Positions 59,571-64,000 of a DNA stretch of 64,000 bases are shown here, one piece after another. Positions within the stretch are counted from its first letter, which is position 1; every line of letters begins with the position of its first letter. Both the position numbers and the translations under genes were made by a program. The notes under the pieces were generated by a model that saw only the letters and a list, made by a program, of their open reading frames with translations, had not been told where the DNA came from and did not search any database. Where the stretch lies: the NCBI RefSeq assembly GCF_009864005.1, contig NZ_WEZQ01000005.1, positions 124,408 to 188,407 of the forward strand, read 5' to 3'. This DNA comes from Furfurilactobacillus milii. Lineage in GTDB: Bacteria > Bacillota > Bacilli > Lactobacillales > Lactobacillaceae.

Positions 59571-59735
59571 CGAGCAGAGACAAAGTTTCGTGTCGGCAAC
59601 ACTTAATGGGGTGGGTTTACCCATTTAGTGTTGCGGGATGACTTATGAGACGAGGGTTTTCGGCTCATAATCAAGGTTGAAAACCGTGTCTTGTGCGGGT
59701 TGAGACCGGTCCCACGGAAACGGCGTCTCTGGTCG
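59571..59735 (+). repeat. Structured repeat element, copy B2 (plus)
   Basis: The second plus-strand copy, 165 bases. Outer helix CGA-CAGAGAC (59571-59581, one mismatch) with GTCTCTG-TCG (59725-59735). Hairpin GCAACACT..AATGGG with CCCATT..AGTGTTGC (59596-59634). Hairpin ATGAG (59645-59649) with CTCAT (59664-59668). Closing helix GTTTC-GTG (59585-59592) with CAC-GGAAAC (59713-59721). Motif GGTTGAGACCGGTCCCACGG at 59698-59717. Compensatory changes relative to B1 are visible in both hairpins. Confidence 0.75.
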
Positions 59736-59804
59736 ACGTAACGACATTCAGCACATTGACTTATGGTAATGAATTAGAGTTAACTGTTGTTTGATAATTT
59801 GAAT

Positions 59805-59859
59805 AGTAGTTGATTGAACCGGAAAGAAATCGTCCTGTCAATCAGCTGCTATTTTTATT
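59805..59859 (+). terminator. Intrinsic terminator after repeat B2
   Basis: AGTAGTTGATTGA (59805-59817) pairs with TCAATCAGCTGCT (59838-59850), 13 bp with G-U pairs, then ATTTTTATTT. It is the first good terminator after glyS, so it may end the glyQS transcript or a B2 RNA. The rest of 59285-59938 holds the two repeats and a -10-like TATACT (59877-59882) for the next gene. Confidence 0.8.
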
Positions 59860-59938
59860 TAGAACGCTATTCGCGCTATACTAAACGTGAAAAATATTTA
59901 GTTTGAACAGTTTGATTGCGATTTGGGAGTGGTAAGCA

Positions 59939-60304
59939 ATGGCATTACAGCTGAAACGAATTTACGAAGCACCATCTGCCAGCGATGGGCAACGAATTTT
60001 TGTCGATCGGTTGTGGGCACGTGGCATCAGTAAGGAACGGGCGGCATTAACCGACTGGGACAAGGAGATTGCGCCATCCGCAGAACTGCGTAAACAGTTT
60101 GGTCATGACCCTGAAAAGTTTCCGGCTTTTAAACGTGAATATGAACGGGAACTTGCAACTAATGAGATGACGAATGCCTTTATTGAAAAGATTCGGGCAG
60201 GATTAGCAGCCGGCAACGTGACGCTGTTGTTTGGTGCTAAGGATGAGGAGCATAATAATGCGGTCGTGCTCAAGGAATTCATTGAAGCGTACTTGACAAA
60301 ATAA
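59939..60304 (+). CDS. DUF488 family protein
   Basis: A 121-residue protein of the DUF488/YeaO family: LKRIYEAPSASDGQRIFVDRLWARGISKE, then WDKEIAPSAELRKQFGHDPEKFPAFKREYERE and VTLLFGAKDEEHNNAVVLKEF. All the family's conserved Arg, Trp, His and Asp residues appear. ATG 59939 has GGGAG upstream. It stands alone between repeat B2 and dnaG. Biochemical function unknown. Confidence 0.9.
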   Translation: MALQLKRIYEAPSASDGQRIFVDRLWARGISKERAALTDWDKEIAPSAELRKQFGHDPEKFPAFKREYERELATNEMTNAFIEKIRAGLAAGNVTLLFGAKDEEHNNAVVLKEFIEAYLTK

Positions 60305-60341
60305 TTTAATAACCGGGCACTAAAATACACGAATTCAAATA

Positions 60342-60370
60342 TTGTACATTGCTGGCAAAGCGTGTATAAT
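60342..60370 (+). promoter_or_regulatory. Sigma-A promoter of the dnaG-rpoD operon
   Basis: TTGTAC (60342-60347), a 17-base spacer and a perfect TATAAT (60365-60370). It gives a leader of about 120 nt before dnaG. Confidence 0.85.
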
Positions 60371-60497
60371 ACTCATTGTGTGTAATTGGGCTCAATTTTA
60401 GTCGCATTTTTTGTCTCGCGAAACTTAACGTTCACGATGTCGGAAGGTGCGTCTTTTTACGCTCAACAGGCTAGGCTTCAGCACTGGAGGTGATGTT

Positions 60498-62342
60498 GTG
60501 GCAATGAGAATTCCAGAGGATGTCATCGAAAACGTTCGCAGTTCAGTGAATATTGCGGACGTAGTAGGTCAGTATGTACAGTTAAAGAAATCCGGTAAAA
60601 ATTTGTTTGGCTTGTGTCCATTTCATGAAGAAAAGACACCGTCATTTTCGGTTAACGAAGAAAAGCAAATTTTCCACTGTTTTAGTTGTGGCCGTGGCGG
60701 TAACGTGTTTAAGTTCTTAATGGAACTGAATAACATCATTTTTCCCGAAGCAGTCCTTCAAGTAGCTGATGATGCCAACATCACCATTGCTGACGAGTAT
60801 AAGCAGACAGAAAATAGCCCGGTTAATTCTGAGTTTGGACAGTTAATAGGTTTATACGAGGATGCTGCTAAACTTTATCATCATGTGTTAATGAACACGC
60901 AGGTTGGTGAAGAAGCACTGGATTATTTGCATAAACGTGGACTGGACGATGATACAATCAACACGTTTGACATTGGCTTTGCACCTGCTGAAGGACTATT
61001 GAAACCCTTCTTTGAAGAGCGGAACGTTGATTATCAAACGTTGCGTAGTTCTGGATTGTTCATTGAGAACCAGGACGGGCAATTGCGTGATCGTTTTAGT
61101 AATCGAGTGATGTTTACGATTCGTAACGCTAGTGGTAAGGTGATTGCATTTTCCGGTCGTTTGTTGCATAAGGATCCAGATGCGCCAAAATATTTGAATA
61201 GTCCAGAAACGAAGATCTTCCATAAGAGTGATACGTTGTTTAATTTTGACCTAGCTCGTCGTGAGATTCGTAAGGCGGATGCTGTCATTTTGTTTGAAGG
61301 GTTCATGGATGTTATTGCAGCTTATTCTGCCGGAGTAAAGAACGGTATTGCTTCCATGGGAACTAGCTTAACCACTGATCAGATTGGTATTTTGCAACGT
61401 GTGACTAATACGTTGTATGTGTCATATGACGGTGATGATGCGGGTCAAAACGCAACTCACCGGGCGCTGTCGCTAATTAGTGGTCAAAGCAATATGGATT
61501 TAGGTGTTGTGCAAATGCCTGAAGGCCTGGATCCAGATGAATACTTGCGAAAGTATGACGCTGAACACTTCCGGGCGGTGTACGAAGGTGCCAAGGAAAC
61601 GCCCGTTGGCTTTGCGTTACGCTATTTAGCGCGTGGACGCAATCTTGATAATCAAAGTGATCAGTTGACTTACCTGAATGAAGTGTTGAAGATTGTCGCT
61701 GGTGTCCACTCGCCAGTTGAGCAGGATTTATATCTGAATCAACTGGTGGATCGCTTTGGTGTTGATAAGGCTAGTTTAAAAGAGCAACTGGCTGACATTC
61801 GTCAAACGCAGACGCCAACCGTTGTTCCTGGCGAACAGCCGGCCACACCGTTGCCGAGTACGCCGACACCAGTGAAGCAGCTAGTGCGTGAACCGGCGCA
61901 CCTAGATCGCATTGAGCGTGCGGAACGATTATTGCTTCATCGCATGTTAATTGATCAGAGCGTTTGGCTACATGTCACGGCTAATCAGGATTTTCATTTC
62001 GTCCATGACCAGTATCAAACACTGTTTTTAATGGCTCAAGGATTCAAACAAACGCATGCTAATGTTCAGATTGCGGCGTTCTTGGATTATGTCAACGATG
62101 ATGAGTTACAACATACATTGATTGATATCACAGAGCAGCCAAGTGTTGACCGGGAAGATATGACCGATGTTAATGATTGTATGCACATCATCATGAATCA
62201 AGCACCTATTGAGGAGCAAATTCGTCAGAAGAACATTGCCATGATTGAGGCCAAACGTTTGAATAATCATGACCTCCAAAATCAGCTGACCTTGGAATTA
62301 GTTAATTTGTACAAGCAAAAGCAGGCGATGAAAAATGCTTGA
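60498..62342 (+). CDS. dnaG: DNA primase
   Basis: A 614-residue primase that lays RNA primers at the fork. The CHC2 zinc finger has Cys-40, His-43, Cys-61 and Cys-64 (CPFHEEKTPSF; FHCFSCG). The TOPRIM core has LFEGFMDVIAAYSAG and YVSYDGDDAGQNAT. The C-terminal helicase-binding domain covers the last 150 residues after a Pro/Thr-rich linker (about 450-485). GTG 60498 is chosen since GGAGG lies seven bases upstream; ATG 60504 two codons later is the alternative. First gene of the operon with rpoD. Confidence 0.97.
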   Translation: MAMRIPEDVIENVRSSVNIADVVGQYVQLKKSGKNLFGLCPFHEEKTPSFSVNEEKQIFHCFSCGRGGNVFKFLMELNNIIFPEAVLQVADDANITIADEYKQTENSPVNSEFGQLIGLYEDAAKLYHHVLMNTQVGEEALDYLHKRGLDDDTINTFDIGFAPAEGLLKPFFEERNVDYQTLRSSGLFIENQDGQLRDRFSNRVMFTIRNASGKVIAFSGRLLHKDPDAPKYLNSPETKIFHKSDTLFNFDLARREIRKADAVILFEGFMDVIAAYSAGVKNGIASMGTSLTTDQIGILQRVTNTLYVSYDGDDAGQNATHRALSLISGQSNMDLGVVQMPEGLDPDEYLRKYDAEHFRAVYEGAKETPVGFALRYLARGRNLDNQSDQLTYLNEVLKIVAGVHSPVEQDLYLNQLVDRFGVDKASLKEQLADIRQTQTPTVVPGEQPATPLPSTPTPVKQLVREPAHLDRIERAERLLLHRMLIDQSVWLHVTANQDFHFVHDQYQTLFLMAQGFKQTHANVQIAAFLDYVNDDELQHTLIDITEQPSVDREDMTDVNDCMHIIMNQAPIEEQIRQKNIAMIEAKRLNNHDLQNQLTLELVNLYKQKQAMKNA

Positions 62343-62406
62343 TAATTCTATTAATCGGTGTAAACTTATTTATTTGTCGGATTGTGAATACTAAGGGGGA
62401 CCTTGC

Positions 62407-63540
62407 ATGTCTGAAAAGAAAACAACATCTACAAAAGATTTTGATGAAAAGAAGTACAAAACAGCAGTTAACGCATTAATTAAGAACCGTAAGAAGGCTA
62501 AAGAAGTCCGTTATGATGAATTGCAAACGGAACTGGTTAAGCCATTTGCGTTGGACGCCGACAAAATTGATGATTTAATGCAAAAAGTTGAGGATGCTGG
62601 TATCAGCATCGTCGATGAAAATGGTGACCCCTCTGAGCACGCCTTAAAGAACAAAAAGAGCAGTGTTACGACTAAGGAATTAAAGGCTAGTGATGCAGCA
62701 CCATCCGGAGTTAAAATCAATGATCCGGTTCGGATGTACCTGAAGGAAATTGGTCGTGTTTCCCTGTTATCTGCCGATGAAGAAGTTGCCTTGGCTCTGC
62801 GAATTGAGCAGGGTGACGAATCAGCTAAGCAAGAGTTGGCTGAAGCTAACTTACGGCTGGTCGTCTCAATTGCTAAGCGATACGTTGGCCGTGGGATGCA
62901 GTTCCTTGATTTAATTCAAGAAGGTAATATGGGACTGATGAAGGCCGTTGAAAAGTTTGATTACCGCAAAGGATTTAAATTTTCAACGTATGCCACTTGG
63001 TGGATTCGTCAGGCCATTACCCGTGCGATTGCTGACCAGGCACGGACAATTCGGATTCCCGTTCACATGGTTGAAACAATCAACAAATTGATTCGGATTC
63101 AACGTCAATTACTTCAAGACTTAGGTCGTGAACCAATTCCTGAAGAAATTGGTGCTGAAATGGATATGCCAACGGAAAAAGTTCGTGAAATCTTGAAGAT
63201 TGCGCAAGAACCCGTTTCTTTGGAAACACCAATTGGTGAAGAGGATGACTCTCACTTAGGTGATTTCATTGAAGATCAGGATGCAACTTCACCAGCTGAC
63301 CACGCAGCTTATGAACTGCTGAAGGAACAGCTGGAAAGCGTTTTGGATACGTTAACTGACCGTGAGGAAAATGTGCTTCGTTTGCGTTTTGGTTTGGACG
63401 ATGGCCGGACCCGAACTTTGGAAGAAGTTGGTAAGGTCTTTGGTGTTACGCGTGAACGAATTCGTCAGATTGAAGCGAAGGCCTTACGTAAGTTACGTCA
63501 CCCAAGTCGTTCTAAGCAATTGAAAGATTTCTTGGAATAG
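62407..63540 (+). CDS. rpoD: RNA polymerase sigma factor RpoD (SigA)
   Basis: The 377-residue primary sigma factor. A region 1.1-like N-terminus (to about 85) is followed by region 1.2 [22 protein letters not shown]. Region 2 has [20 protein letters not shown] and RTIRIPVHM, which melt and read the -10 element. Region 3 follows, and region 4.2 [20 protein letters not shown] is the helix-turn-helix for the -35. ATG 62407 has AAGGGGGA upstream. It recognises promoters of the TTGACA-17-TATAAT kind found throughout this window. Confidence 0.98.
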   Translation: MSEKKTTSTKDFDEKKYKTAVNALIKNRKKAKEVRYDELQTELVKPFALDADKIDDLMQKVEDAGISIVDENGDPSEHALKNKKSSVTTKELKASDAAPSGVKINDPVRMYLKEIGRVSLLSADEEVALALRIEQGDESAKQELAEANLRLVVSIAKRYVGRGMQFLDLIQEGNMGLMKAVEKFDYRKGFKFSTYATWWIRQAITRAIADQARTIRIPVHMVETINKLIRIQRQLLQDLGREPIPEEIGAEMDMPTEKVREILKIAQEPVSLETPIGEEDDSHLGDFIEDQDATSPADHAAYELLKEQLESVLDTLTDREENVLRLRFGLDDGRTRTLEEVGKVFGVTRERIRQIEAKALRKLRHPSRSKQLKDFLE

Positions 63541-63626
63541 TCAAGGCATCACTAAAATTAGTAGTATGGGCTAGTTGATTGTAATGAGCCTATTTCGCAA
63601 AGTTTGAATATAATTAGATTTGCAAT

Positions 63627-63669
63627 GCATTCATGATCAATTTTTAAATTGACTATGGATGCTTTTTTT
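63627..63669 (+). terminator. Intrinsic terminator after rpoD
   Basis: GCATTCATGATCAATTT pairs with AAATTGACTATGGATGC (63646-63662) with few mismatches, followed by seven Ts. Between here and trmK lie a TATACT (63747-63752) as probable -10 and a leader stem TGCACCG/CGGTGCA (63771-63777 with 63820-63826). Confidence 0.85.
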
Positions 63670-63840
63670 ATAGTTTGAAAAATAGTCAGTAGGTTATCTG
63701 CCGATAAAGTTCTGTAAAAACTCTGCAACTGGCGTGAAGTGATTGGTATACTGGTAGTAAAGATAGCGGATGCACCGGTGACGATTGTTACGTCGTGAAT
63801 CGCTTTTAGTTCTAATAATCGGTGCACAAGAGGAGGATAC

Positions 63841-64000
63841 ATGGACGCGGATCATTTATCAAAACGACTGGCTGCTGTGGCGGCCTACGTGCCTGCTAAT
63901 TCACGCATGGCTGACATCGGCTCAGATCATGCTTACTTACCAGTTTATCTGGCTAAACGCCAACAAATTTCGTTTGCGGTGGCAGGAGAGGTCGTTGACG
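63841..64000 (+). CDS. trmK: tRNA (adenine(22)-N1)-methyltransferase, N-terminal part
   Basis: The first 53 codons of a gene that runs off the window. LSKRLAAVAAYVPANSRMADIGSDHAYLPVYLA is the TrmK opening with the SAM-binding DIGSDHAYLP loop. TrmK methylates A22 of tRNA. ATG 63841 has GAGGAGG upstream. Its position behind rpoD is the standard Firmicutes order. Confidence 0.9.
   Translation, partial: MDADHLSKRLAAVAAYVPANSRMADIGSDHAYLPVYLAKRQQISFAVAGEVVD

Noticed and set aside
59248-59583. 111-codon minus-strand open frame over repeat A2
   Set aside because: It overlaps the end of glyS and the repeat helices, and composition is not protein-like; A1 does not preserve it.

Overview
The window is a stretch of core chromosome from a low-to-mid GC Gram-positive bacterium, almost certainly a member of the Lactobacillaceae. 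Supporting signs are PolC-type DNA polymerase, a D-lactate dehydrogenase, a CIRCE-controlled hrcA-grpE-dnaK-dnaJ cluster, T-box-controlled aminoacyl-tRNA synthetase operons, strong GGAGG ribosome binding sites, frequent TTG/GTG starts, and the typical lactobacillus orders rpsB-tsf-pyrH-frr-uppS-cdsA-rseP-proS-polC, rimP-nusA-ylxR-ylxQ-infB-rbfA-truB-ribF and dnaG-rpoD-trmK. I cannot name the species from sequence alone.

Layout. 1-3400: plsC (minus), trmN6, a GIY-YIG protein and D-LDH. 3.4-16.5 kb: translation and envelope genes (rpsB, tsf, pyrH, frr, uppS, cdsA, rseP, proS, polC), interrupted by a decayed IS30-type element between frr and its terminator. 16.7-25.6 kb: a VOC-family dioxygenase (minus), then the rimP-nusA-infB operon with an attenuator-like hairpin in its leader, followed by truB and ribF. 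25.7-30.8 kb: the heat-shock cluster behind a CIRCE operator. 30.9-39.7 kb: lepA, a small unknown, a quinone-oxidoreductase-like protein, prmA, rsmE, a small membrane protein, relA and dtd. 39.8-41.6 kb: fructosamine kinase and a cell-wall amidase (minus). 41.7-45.1 kb: T-box, hisS, aspS. 45.1-48.8 kb: a gene-free region with unusual structured repeats, two NAD(P)H:FMN reductase-like genes and an unknown membrane protein (minus). 48.8-55.9 kb: yitT, nfo, rpsU, yqeY, phoH, ybeY, dgkA, era, recO. 55.9-59.3 kb: T-box, glyQ, glyS. 59.3-59.8 kb: a second set of structured repeats. 59.9-64 kb: DUF488, dnaG, rpoD and the start of trmK.

Nearly every gene is housekeeping: translation (ribosomal proteins, factors, synthetases, rRNA/tRNA modification), replication (polC, dnaG), transcription (nusA, rpoD), proteostasis, lipid and wall precursor synthesis, and the stringent response. 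No phage, CRISPR array, tRNA or rRNA gene was seen.

The most interesting item is a family of four ~165-nt structured elements, two behind aspS and two behind glyS. Each pair is arranged back to back (first copy minus, second copy plus). The copies differ by compensatory base-pair changes in several helices and share the motif GGTTgAaCCGGTCCCACGG. I do not recognise the family, so it is a candidate undescribed structured RNA or mobile repeat.
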